Assembly (NCBI GenBank): GCA_031177735.1
Contig: JAPSKJ010000015.1
Coordinates: 1-21,342, forward strand
Origin: Nocardioides sp.
GTDB lineage: Bacteria; Actinomycetota; Actinomycetes; Propionibacteriales; Nocardioidaceae
Direction: 5' to 3'
DNA: 21,342 nt
Below are positions 12,938 to 19,991 of this stretch, piece after piece. The notes under the pieces are model-generated. The model was not told where the DNA came from. It saw only the letters and a program-made list of their open reading frames with translations, and did no database searches. Position 1 is the first letter of the stretch; every line of letters starts with the position of its first letter. A program made the translations under genes and the position numbers.

Positions 12938-15634
12938 GTGACCCAGGCCGACATCCCCGCACCCCCGGAGCACTGGGAGGCCGACGTCCTCCTGCGGGAC
13001 GGCCGTACCGCGCACATCCGCCCCGTGCGGCCCGACGACCGCGAGCTCCTGCTGGAGTTCTACGACCGGGTGTCGGACGAGTCGAAGTACTACCGGTTCT
13101 TCAGCCCGATGCCGCGGCTCTCCGACCGCGACGTCACCCGCTTCACCCACGTCGACTACGTCGACCGGGTCGCCTTCGTGCTGACCCTGCAGGGGCAGAT
13201 GATCGCGATCGGCCGCTACGACGTGGTCGAGCCCGGGGAGGCCGAGGTCGCCTTCCTGGTCGAGGACCGCCACCAGGGCCGCGGCATCGCGCAGATCCTG
13301 CTCGAGCACCTGGCCCAGGCGGGCCGGGAACGCGGAGTCGATCGGTTCGTCGCCGAGGTGCTGCCCGACAACGTCCGGATGATCCAGACCTTCCGCGACG
13401 CCGGCTACAAGGTGACCAGCGGCTACGAGGACGGCGTGGTCTCGCTGGAGTTCCCCATCGAGCCCACCGAGACCGCGATCGGCGTCATGCTCGGCCGCGA
13501 GCACGAGGCCGAGGCACGCTCGATCCACCGCTTCTTCAACCCGCGCTCCGTCGCCGTCATCGGGGCGAGCCGCCGGCAGGAGACGATCGGCCGGGTGCTG
13601 GTGCGCAACCTCGTCACCGGCGACTTCACCGGCCGGCTCTACGTGGTCAACCCCAACACGGCGGCCGTGAGCGGCATGCCGGCCTACAAGAGCGTCAACG
13701 AGATCCCGGACGAGGTCGACGTCGCGGTGGTCGCCGTGCCGGCCGAGGCCGTGCAGGACGTCGTGCTCGACTGCGCCGCCAAGGGCGTCCACGGCCTCGT
13801 CGTCATCTCCAGCGGCTTCGCCGAGACCGGCGAGGAGGGCCGGCAGCGCCAGCGCCGCCTCGTCGGACTGAGCCGCTCCTACGGTCTGCGCCTGATCGGG
13901 CCCAACGCCCTCGGCATCGTCAACACCGACCCGAACGTCCGGATCAACGCCAGCCTCGCGCCGGTCATGCCGCCGCGCGGCCGCGCCGGATTCTTCTGCC
14001 AGTCCGGTGCGCTGGGCTCGGCGATCCTGGAGAAGGTCAAGAACCGGGGCCTGGGCCTGTCCACCTTCGTGAGTGCCGGCAACCGTGCGGACGTCTCCGG
14101 CAACGACCTGCTGCAGTACTGGGAGGAGGACGAGTCGACCGAGGTCGTCATGATGTACCTCGAGTCGCTCGGTAACCCCCGCAAGTTCTCCCGGATCGCC
14201 CGCCGGGTCAGCCAGCGCAAGCCGATCGTGGCGGTCCGCTCCGGCCGCACCACCCAGGGTGTGCCGATGGGGCACGCGGTGCGCAAGATCGCCGCACCTC
14301 CGCAGGCGGTCGACGCGATGTTCCGGCAGGCTGGGGTGATCCAGGTCGACACCCTCGAGGACATGTTCGACGTCGCCCAGCTGCTCGCTCACCAGCCGCT
14401 GCCGCGCGGGCGCCGCGTCGCGATCGTCGGCAACTCCGACGCCCTGGGCCTGCTCGCCGCCGACGCGGCCGCCAGCGTCGGCTTGGTGGTCAACAAGCAG
14501 ATCGCCCTGCCGACCGAGCCGACCGCCGAGGAGTTCGAGGACGCGCTCGACTCCGCGATCGACGACCCCGAGGTCGACGCCGTCGTGGCGGTCTACATCC
14601 CGCCGCTCAGCGTCTCCGGGGAGGACGTCGCCAACGTGCTCGCCGCGGTGGGGGAGCAGTCCGACAAGCCGCTGCTGGCCTCGTTCCTCGGCGCGGAGGG
14701 CATCCCCGAGCTCCTGCGCGTGCCCGACGTGGCCGGCTCCACCGCCGGTCGTGGCTCGGTCCCGTCCTATTCCTCGGTGGAGAGCGCGGTGCGCGCGTTG
14801 GCCAAGGTCGTCGAGTACGCCGTCTGGCTCCGCACCCCCGACGGGCCCGCGCCCGAGGACGACCGAGGGGACGTGCTGGCGGCGCGCACCTTGGTCCACC
14901 GTGCGCTGGCCGCACGGCCGGGTGGCGGTGAGCTGAACCGCGACGAGCTGGCGCAGCTGCTGGCGGCGTACGGCATCGAGGTCTGGCCGACCGTCGCGGT
15001 CGAGTCGCTGGAGGAGGCGCAGCGGTCCGCCGAGGACCTCGGCTGGGACGTGGTGCTCAAGGCGACCGCCGAGCACCTGCGCGAGCGCCCTGACCAGGCC
15101 CACGTGGTGCGCAACATCCGCGGGCCGGTCGAGCTGCGCGAGGCGTGGCGCACGCTGACCGCGACCGTCGGTGACCCGGCCGACGCCCGGTTCGTCGTGC
15201 AGAAGGTCGCCCCGCCGGGCGTGCCGATCACCGTGCGCAGCATCGAGGACCCCCTCTTCGGGCCGGTCGTCTCCTTCGGCATCTCGGGCCCGCTCAGCGA
15301 GCTGGTGGGGGACCGGTCCTACCGGATCCCGCCCCTGTCGCAGCGTGACGCTGCCGCCATGGTCCGCGAGGTCAAGGCCGCACCCATGCTCTTCGGCTAC
15401 CGCGGCAGCGAGGTCGTCGACGTCGCCGAGGTCGAGCGGCTCATCCGCCGGGTCGCCGCCCTGCAGAACGACGTGCCGCAGCTGAGCGCTCTCGACCTCA
15501 GCCTGGTGCTGGCAGGGCCGCACGGCGCCAGCGTGCTGACCGCCACGGCCAAGGTGGAGCCGGTGGCCGACCGGCGCTCGGACTGGTTCGTCCGCCGGCT
15601 GCTCACGCCGCCGGGCGACACGATCCCGCAGTAG
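12938..15634 (+). CDS. GNAT acetyltransferase fused to NDP-forming acyl-CoA-synthetase-like domain, 898 aa
   Basis: This resembles the actinobacterial Pat-type protein lysine acetyltransferases that have the GNAT domain at the N terminus. The GNAT domain spans about 20-175, with the acetyl-CoA loop HQGRGIA and a following LPDNVRMIQTFRDAGY. A CoA-binding Rossmann domain (about 195-320, SVAVIGASRR), a succinyl-CoA-ligase-like region (about 320-630, with IGPNALGIVNTD and FFCQSGALGSAIL) and an ATP-grasp-like domain (about 660-898) follow. The motif that normally carries the phosphorylated histidine (SHTGALAG in active ligases) is degenerate here, reading GHAVRKIAA with H446. The ATP-grasp HKSD-like segment is also altered. 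The ligase part is probably an acyl-CoA-sensing regulatory module and not a working synthetase. GTG 12938 is chosen from the TAGCCT box 6 nt upstream. Confidence 0.9.
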   Translation: MTQADIPAPPEHWEADVLLRDGRTAHIRPVRPDDRELLLEFYDRVSDESKYYRFFSPMPRLSDRDVTRFTHVDYVDRVAFVLTLQGQMIAIGRYDVVEPGEAEVAFLVEDRHQGRGIAQILLEHLAQAGRERGVDRFVAEVLPDNVRMIQTFRDAGYKVTSGYEDGVVSLEFPIEPTETAIGVMLGREHEAEARSIHRFFNPRSVAVIGASRRQETIGRVLVRNLVTGDFTGRLYVVNPNTAAVSGMPAYKSVNEIPDEVDVAVVAVPAEAVQDVVLDCAAKGVHGLVVISSGFAETGEEGRQRQRRLVGLSRSYGLRLIGPNALGIVNTDPNVRINASLAPVMPPRGRAGFFCQSGALGSAILEKVKNRGLGLSTFVSAGNRADVSGNDLLQYWEEDESTEVVMMYLESLGNPRKFSRIARRVSQRKPIVAVRSGRTTQGVPMGHAVRKIAAPPQAVDAMFRQAGVIQVDTLEDMFDVAQLLAHQPLPRGRRVAIVGNSDALGLLAADAAASVGLVVNKQIALPTEPTAEEFEDALDSAIDDPEVDAVVAVYIPPLSVSGEDVANVLAAVGEQSDKPLLASFLGAEGIPELLRVPDVAGSTAGRGSVPSYSSVESAVRALAKVVEYAVWLRTPDGPAPEDDRGDVLAARTLVHRALAARPGGGELNRDELAQLLAAYGIEVWPTVAVESLEEAQRSAEDLGWDVVLKATAEHLRERPDQAHVVRNIRGPVELREAWRTLTATVGDPADARFVVQKVAPPGVPITVRSIEDPLFGPVVSFGISGPLSELVGDRSYRIPPLSQRDAAAMVREVKAAPMLFGYRGSEVVDVAEVERLIRRVAALQNDVPQLSALDLSLVLAGPHGASVLTATAKVEPVADRRSDWFVRRLLTPPGDTIPQ

Positions 15635-15653
15635 CACCTGGCCGCCTGCGTGA

Positions 15654-15659
15654 CAGACT
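15654..15659 (+). promoter_or_regulatory. -10-like box before the DUF5998-like gene
   Basis: CAGACT lies 7 nt before the ATG at 15667 and is preceded by TG-A, an extended -10 element. No Shine-Dalgarno sequence is present. The first base departs from TAnnnT, so support is weaker than at the other leaderless sites. Confidence 0.35.
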
Positions 15660-15666
15660 GGCCGTC

Positions 15667-16254
15667 ATGAGCTTCACCCGCACCGACGACCTCGACCACG
15701 CGCGCGAGCTGCGCGAGGCGATCGAGAAGACCGGCTACTACCCCGACGTGGTGGCCGACGGCGTCTCGGCAGCCGTCTCCGGTGAGCAGGTGGTGTCGTT
15801 CTTCGTCCACCACGAGCCGACGTTCGAGCACGACGAGGTGCGCCGCCACCTCTCGGTGCTCGTCCTCACGCCGACCCGGCTGATCCTGGCCCACACCGAC
15901 GAGCACCCCGGCGACGACCTGCTTCCTGAGCCCTACACCTCGACCTCCACCGAGGCCGTCCGGCTCTCGGCGGTGAAGTCCGTCGTGGTCACCCGGATGA
16001 TCGCCAACCCGAGCTCCGGCACGTCGGCGCCGGCCGAGGCTGTGCTCACCATCGGCTGGGGTGCCGTCGCCCGGGTGGATCTCGAGCCGGCGGGCTGCTC
16101 CGACCCCGACTGCGAGGCCGACCACGGTTACACCGGGGTGCTGTCCTCCGACGACTTCAGCCTGCGGGTCTCCGCCGCCGCCGAGGGGCCCGACATGGTC
16201 GCCCGGCTGTTGGCCTTCGCCGAGTCCCTGTCCGCGCGCACCCACACCGCGTGA
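15667..16254 (+). CDS. DUF5998-like conserved actinobacterial protein, 195 aa
   Basis: I recognise this as a conserved hypothetical protein of actinobacteria (DUF5998-like); no function is established. It starts with a helical region (DDLDHARELREAIEKTGYYPD) and continues with beta-rich segments (EQVVSFFVHHEPTF, HLSVLVLTPTRLILAHTDE, VKSVVVTRMI) reminiscent of a PH-like or lipid/protein-binding fold; that comparison is only an impression. A cysteine-containing CSDPDCEADHGY segment lies near the C terminus. No signal peptide or membrane helix is seen. Its TGA overlaps the GTG of the phosphodiesterase gene, so the two are translationally coupled and may act together. Confidence 0.75.
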   Translation: MSFTRTDDLDHARELREAIEKTGYYPDVVADGVSAAVSGEQVVSFFVHHEPTFEHDEVRRHLSVLVLTPTRLILAHTDEHPGDDLLPEPYTSTSTEAVRLSAVKSVVVTRMIANPSSGTSAPAEAVLTIGWGAVARVDLEPAGCSDPDCEADHGYTGVLSSDDFSLRVSAAAEGPDMVARLLAFAESLSARTHTA

Positions 16255-17390
16255 GCACCGACGCGGTGGGCGCCGACGGCTTCGTCCAGCCGGCGTACGC
16301 CGACCGCTCGCTCGGCGACGTCGTGCCGGCCGTCGGCTGCGCACTGGGGGTGGCGCTCGACGGCGCCCCGCCCGCCGGGCTGGTGCTGCCCGAGGCGCCG
16401 GCCTACGTGGTCTTCCTGGTCGACGGGATGGGCGCCAACCTGCTGCGCCGCTACGCGCATGCCGCGCCGTTCCTGTCCTCGTTGCTCACCGAGCCGCCCG
16501 CCACGGCCGGGGTGCCGTCGACGACCGCCACCAGCCTCACCTCGCTCGGCACCGGCCTGCCGCCCGGCGCGCACGGCCTGGTCGGCTACACCAGCCGGAT
16601 CCCGGGCACCGAGTCGCTGCTCAACGCGCTGCAGTGGAGCAAGGACGTCGACCCCTACCAGTGGCAGCCGCACGACACCGCCTTCCAGGCTCTCCGCAAG
16701 CGCGGGGTGTCGGTGACGCTGGTGAACAAGCGCGAGTTCCAGGGCTCCGGCCTCACCATCGCCGCTCACCGGGGTGCGGACTTCGTCGGCGCCGACCGGG
16801 TCGGCGAGCGGATCGCGGCCGCCGTGGTCGCCTCCCGCGAGAGCCCCTCGCTGACCTACCTCTACGACGGCGACCTCGACTGGACCGGCCACAAGCACGG
16901 GGTGGCCTCCGCCCCGTGGCTGCAGCAGCTGTCGATGATCGACGCCGAGGCCGAGCAGCTCCGCGAGGCGCTGCCCGCCGACGTGCGGCTGGTCGTCGTC
17001 GCCGACCACGGCATGATCGACTCACCCGACGCCGCCCGCACCGACGTCGACGAGCAGGCCGAGCTGCGCGACGGGCTCGCCCTGCTGGGCGGCGAGGCCC
17101 GGTTCCGCCACCTGTACTGCCAGCGCGGTGCGGTCGAGGACGTGTGTGCCACGTGGACCGCGGTGCTCGGGGAGCGCGCCGAGGTGATGACCCGCGAGGA
17201 GGCCGTGGGGCGGGGCTGGTTCGGGCCGGTCGCCGCCGGCGTACTCCCGAGGCTCGGTGACGTCATCGTCGCCTCCCGCGGCGACCACGCCGTCGTGTCC
17301 ACCGTCGACTTCCCCTACGAGAAGACCCTGGTCGGCCTGCACGGGTCGCTCACCCCCGACGAGATGCTCATCCCGGTCCTGGTCGGCTGA
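16251..17390 (+). CDS. Alkaline-phosphatase-superfamily phosphodiesterase/nucleotide pyrophosphatase, 379 aa
   Basis: This is a metal-dependent phosphoester hydrolase of the type I phosphodiesterase/nucleotide pyrophosphatase group. The metal and nucleophile motifs appear in order: VFLVDGMG with D58, VPSTTATSLTSLGTG with the nucleophilic Thr at 91 or 92, DLDWTGHKHG with D210 and H214, VADHGM with D252 and H253, and a C-terminal GLHGSLTPDEM supplying the last His. There is no clear signal peptide, so it is probably cytoplasmic, unlike secreted phosphatases. GTG 16251 is set by overlap with the preceding stop. Upstream of thymidine kinase it could act on nucleotides, but the substrate is not determined. 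Confidence 0.88.
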   Translation: MSTDAVGADGFVQPAYADRSLGDVVPAVGCALGVALDGAPPAGLVLPEAPAYVVFLVDGMGANLLRRYAHAAPFLSSLLTEPPATAGVPSTTATSLTSLGTGLPPGAHGLVGYTSRIPGTESLLNALQWSKDVDPYQWQPHDTAFQALRKRGVSVTLVNKREFQGSGLTIAAHRGADFVGADRVGERIAAAVVASRESPSLTYLYDGDLDWTGHKHGVASAPWLQQLSMIDAEAEQLREALPADVRLVVVADHGMIDSPDAARTDVDEQAELRDGLALLGGEARFRHLYCQRGAVEDVCATWTAVLGERAEVMTREEAVGRGWFGPVAAGVLPRLGDVIVASRGDHAVVSTVDFPYEKTLVGLHGSLTPDEMLIPVLVG

Positions 17391-17419
17391 CCCGCGCCGG
17401 CATGGGAGGATTCCCGCTT

Positions 17420-18082
17420 GTGGCTGAACTGCGCTTCTACACGGGCCCGATGGACTCCGGTAAGTCGACCCTCGCCCTGCAGACCAACCACAACCACGCC
17501 GCTCGTGGCCGGGTCGGCCGGATCTTCACCGCCCACGACCGCGCCGGGTCCGCGCTGGTCTCGAGCCGGCTGGGCCTGACCCACGACGCCATCGAGGTGG
17601 AGGCCGGGTTCGACTTCTGGCACTACACCGTCGAGGCGCTCACCAAGGGCGCCCGGATCGACTACTTCATCTGCGACGAGGCCCAGTTCTACACCGCCAG
17701 CCAGGTCGAGGACCTGGCCAAGATCGTCGACGAGCTGCAGATCGACGTCTTCTGCTTCGGCATCCTCACCGACTTCCGCACGCGCCTCTTCGAGGGCTCC
17801 GCGCGGCTGGTCGAGCTGGCCGACTCGACCCAGGTGCTGCAGGTGGAGGCGCTGTGCTGGTGCGGCAAGCGGGCCACCCACAACGCTCGCGTCGAGGACG
17901 GGATCATGGTCACCGAGGGCGAGGTCATCGTCGTCGGCGACACCGACGACCTGACGCCCGCGGCGGACCGGCCGGCCGTGGTCTCCTACGAGGTGCTCTG
18001 CCGCCAGCACCACCGCCGGCTGCTCACCGCAGCGCGCGCGAAGGCCGTGTCGATGGTCAGCGAGCCGCTGCCGTTCGACTGA
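17420..18082 (+). CDS. tdk: Thymidine kinase, type II, 220 aa
   Basis: This salvage enzyme phosphorylates thymidine to dTMP using ATP. The P-loop is GPMDSGKST (residues 9-17), the Walker B/catalytic region is FICDEAQFY with base E87, and a lasso/zinc region follows with C146 and C148 (CWCGKRATHNAR) and C194/H197 (LCRQHH). The usual first CxxC of the zinc knuckle is CxC here. An ATG at 17402 would add six residues, but it overlaps a strong GGGAGGA (17404-17410) that sits 9 nt before GTG 17420. Starting there gives the expected MAELRFYTG N terminus. The gene follows the phosphodiesterase by 29 nt and converges on sepH. Confidence 0.95.
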   Translation: MAELRFYTGPMDSGKSTLALQTNHNHAARGRVGRIFTAHDRAGSALVSSRLGLTHDAIEVEAGFDFWHYTVEALTKGARIDYFICDEAQFYTASQVEDLAKIVDELQIDVFCFGILTDFRTRLFEGSARLVELADSTQVLQVEALCWCGKRATHNARVEDGIMVTEGEVIVVGDTDDLTPAADRPAVVSYEVLCRQHHRRLLTAARAKAVSMVSEPLPFD

Positions 18083-18097
18083 GCGCTCGAGTGCTCA
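18080..18097. terminator. Near-palindrome spanning the tdk and sepH stop codons
   Basis: An 18-nt near-perfect palindrome (arms TGAGCG and TGCTCA, core CTCGAG) begins with the TGA of tdk and ends with the reverse-strand TGA of sepH. As RNA it forms a 5-6 bp stem in either direction. It is a candidate minimal bidirectional terminator, though short and without a T-tract. Confidence 0.4.
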
Positions 18098-19204
18098 GGC
18101 CGGGTCGGAGGAGCCGCCGCCGAACATGATCTCGTCCCAGCTCGGGACCGAGGCACGTCCGCGCTTCTTCGTGACCGGACGCCGCGCAGCGGGCTCGTCC
18201 TGCGCAGGCTGCTCGACCTTCGGCTCCCGCGCCGCCGGCGGCTCGGCCCGGCGGGCCGGCTCCTCGACGGAGGCGTCCTCGACGCGCGGCTGCTCCGCGG
18301 TGGGCGCCTCGTCGTCGAGGTAGGCCTCGAGGGGCTGCTCCGCGATGGGGTCGATGACGTCCGGACCCAGCGGCAGCTGCTCGTCGGTGGTGACCGGGGA
18401 GAGGCGGCGCTGGCGGGCCTGCTGCAGGTCGTCGCGGACGGGCTCCTGCGCGGCCGGCACCGGCGTGCTGACAGGGCTGCTCGGGACAGGACTACTCGGG
18501 ACAGGGCTGCTCAGCTGGTCGCCCACGAGCCAGCGGGCGTCGTCGTTGTCGAGGACGACGAAGTTGCCGCGGAGGTCGTAGGTCAGCTCGGCGGTGCCGG
18601 AGCGGGCCGGGGTGGAGTAGAGCGCGACCAGGCTCCAACGTCCGTCGTTGCGACGCCAGGCGTCCCACTCGACGACCTCGGGCTCGAGGTCGATCGCGCG
18701 CAGGTGCGCGGCCACCGCGTCGCCCAGGGTGCGTGCGGTCGAGCCGGACTCGGTGCCGCGGCGGCGTACCGAGGACTTCTGGGCCCGCTCGGCGACGTGC
18801 TCGCGCTCGGCGAGCACCGGCGCGGCGTACGGCATGATCCGCTCGACCGTGGTGTGTGCGGCGTCGGCGACGGACTCCGGGCTCTCGCCGGCCCGGATCC
18901 GGGCCTGGATGTCGCGGGGGCGCAGGGTGCTGTCCGTCTTGTTGTCCACGGTGATCTCCAACCGGCCGGATGCTGGGGCGCTGCTCGTCAGGGTGCGGCC
19001 GCTCGCGCCGCCCACGGCGGCTAGAAGGTGGTCGTCGACCTCGATCGTGAACTCCCGGCCACCCGCGTCGACCAGGTGCAGGCGGCGGTGGTCGCGGCTC
19101 ACCGAGGCCAGCGTCAGCGGCTGGGGTCGCGTGTCGGCGTCGGACCCCGGGAGGGGGTCACTGCTCGCCGCCGCGGGAAACCCGGTGATCTCTTCGGCCG
19201 ACAT
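18095..19204 (-). CDS. sepH: SepH, FtsZ-regulating cell division protein, 369 aa
   Basis: SepH binds FtsZ and stimulates its assembly in actinobacteria. The N-terminal conserved domain (DUF3071, about 28-175) begins with PLTLASVSRDHRRLHLVDAGG and contains a helix-turn-helix-like part (RDIQARIRAGESPESVADAA) and YDLRGNFVVL downstream. The C-terminal half is disordered, rich in Pro, Glu and Ala, and includes PSSPV repeats. It ends in the conserved short motif KKRGRASVPSWDEIMFGG, typical of SepH. The ATG at 19204 is the first possible start, because an in-frame stop lies 12 nt upstream. It leaves about 27 residues before the domain, longer than usual. Only a weak GAGAG Shine-Dalgarno sequence is seen. 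It converges on tdk with a 12-nt gap. Confidence 0.93.
   Translation of the reverse strand: MSAEEITGFPAAASSDPLPGSDADTRPQPLTLASVSRDHRRLHLVDAGGREFTIEVDDHLLAAVGGASGRTLTSSAPASGRLEITVDNKTDSTLRPRDIQARIRAGESPESVADAAHTTVERIMPYAAPVLAEREHVAERAQKSSVRRRGTESGSTARTLGDAVAAHLRAIDLEPEVVEWDAWRRNDGRWSLVALYSTPARSGTAELTYDLRGNFVVLDNDDARWLVGDQLSSPVPSSPVPSSPVSTPVPAAQEPVRDDLQQARQRRLSPVTTDEQLPLGPDVIDPIAEQPLEAYLDDEAPTAEQPRVEDASVEEPARRAEPPAAREPKVEQPAQDEPAARRPVTKKRGRASVPSWDEIMFGGGSSDPA
18471..18514. repeat. 15-bp tandem repeat in sepH
   Basis: Three in-frame copies of a 15-bp unit (ACAGGGCTGCTCGGG with small changes, the last one partial) encode PSSPV repeats in the disordered linker of SepH. Copy number may vary between strains. 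Confidence 0.8.
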
Positions 19205-19222
19205 CCTCGTCTCTCATTGCTC

Positions 19223-19244
19223 GCCCTGAGGTTCGCCTTAGGGC
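19223..19244. promoter_or_regulatory. Inverted repeat in the sepH upstream region
   Basis: Nine-base arms GCCCTGAGG and CCTTAGGGC flank TTCG (plus strand); the single non-Watson-Crick position is a G-T wobble on plus and an A-C mismatch in sepH mRNA. It starts 18 nt upstream of the sepH ATG and begins where a message from the upstream TAAGGT would start. It could be a 5' UTR hairpin or an operator. Confidence 0.4.
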
Positions 19245-19247
19245 CCG

Positions 19248-19253
19248 ACCTTA
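19248..19253 (-). promoter_or_regulatory. -10-like box of sepH
   Basis: On the minus strand TAAGGT lies 43 nt before the sepH ATG, predicting a leader of about 35 nt that begins with the inverted repeat at 19223-19244. No clear -35 is seen. A second inverted repeat (CGGCAC and GTGCCG, 19254-19276) lies just upstream and could be a regulator site. Confidence 0.35.
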
Positions 19254-19322
19254 CGGCACGTGGGAGCCCTGTGCCGGACGCCACCCCGGCGTGCCACGAG
19301 CGTGTCGGTCCTCACCCACCGC

Positions 19323-19328
19323 TAGCGT
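19323..19328 (+). promoter_or_regulatory. -10-like box of the TRIC-family gene
   Basis: TAGCGT lies 7 nt before the GTG at 19336 with no Shine-Dalgarno sequence, suggesting a leaderless message. No convincing -35 is seen. Confidence 0.5.
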
Positions 19329-19335
19329 TTCGACC

Positions 19336-19980
19336 GTGCCTCCCGAGCAGTCTGTGACGCTGGTGGTCGCCGACCTGGCCGGCATCTTCGTCTTTGCCAT
19401 CTCCGGTGCGCTCGTCGCCGTCCGCAAGGGCCTCGACGTCGTGGGGGTGCTGGTGCTGGCGGGCACCACCGGCCTCGGCGGGGGGTTCCTGCGCGACGTG
19501 CTGATCGGCGCCACCCCGCCCGCAGCGCTCGCCGACTGGCGCTACCTGCTGGTGCCGCTGGGCGCGGGGCTGCTGGCGTTCTTCTACCACCCGACGCTGG
19601 GCCGGATGGAGAACGTCGTCAACGTCTTCGACGCCCTCGGACTCTCGTTGTTCGTGGTGGCCGGCGCGCTGAAGGCGATGGACTACGGGCTCGGGCCGCT
19701 GCCCGCGACGCTGATGGGTGTCGTCACGGGCGTCGGCGGCGGAATGGTCCGCGACCTGCTGGCCGGCCGCGTGCCGGTGGTGCTGCGCTCCGGCGAGCTC
19801 TACGCGACGCCGGCCGCCGCGGGTGCCGCGGTGGCGGCGTTCGGGCTGGAGCTGGGCGGCACCCAGATCGCGGCCGGCGTCGCCGGGGCGCTGGTGTGTG
19901 CGCTGTGGCGGCTGCTGGCGATGTGGCGGCACTGGCGGGCGCCGGTGGCCGCAGGGTCCATCGGCTCGGCCTCGGTCTAG
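19336..19980 (+). CDS. TRIC-family (UPF0126) cation channel, 214 aa
   Basis: This is a small integral membrane protein of the prokaryotic TRIC/YadS (UPF0126) family, reported to form trimeric potassium-permeable channels. It has about seven hydrophobic segments in two inverted three-helix repeats. Each repeat carries the family's glycine-rich GGGxxRD motif: GLGGGFLRDVLIG in the first and GVGGGMVRDLLAG in the second. The GTG at 19336 was chosen because the membrane region starts soon after (SVTLVVADLAGIFVFAISGAL) and a TAGCGT box lies 7 nt upstream. The longer frame to 19291 adds a non-conserved stretch. It diverges from sepH and converges on the oxidase gene with an 11-nt gap that shows no hairpin. 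Confidence 0.9.
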   Translation: MPPEQSVTLVVADLAGIFVFAISGALVAVRKGLDVVGVLVLAGTTGLGGGFLRDVLIGATPPAALADWRYLLVPLGAGLLAFFYHPTLGRMENVVNVFDALGLSLFVVAGALKAMDYGLGPLPATLMGVVTGVGGGMVRDLLAGRVPVVLRSGELYATPAAAGAAVAAFGLELGGTQIAAGVAGALVCALWRLLAMWRHWRAPVAAGSIGSASV

Positions 19981-19991
19981 CGCGCACCTCC

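Noticed and set aside
11375..15637. A 1420-codon minus-strand frame running from the molybdoenzyme through the whole GNAT-synthetase region
   Set aside because: Only the part from 12871 downwards resembles a protein family. The rest is antisense to a well-supported gene and stays open because of codon bias.
17402..17419. ATG at 17402 as the tdk start
   Set aside because: It overlaps the strong GGGAGGA that is correctly spaced for GTG 17420, and homologs begin near MAELRF.
19158..19217. Small 19-codon frame (MRDEDV...) overlapping the sepH start in another frame
   Set aside because: It could be a regulatory upstream frame, but there is no Shine-Dalgarno sequence and no conservation evidence; probably chance.
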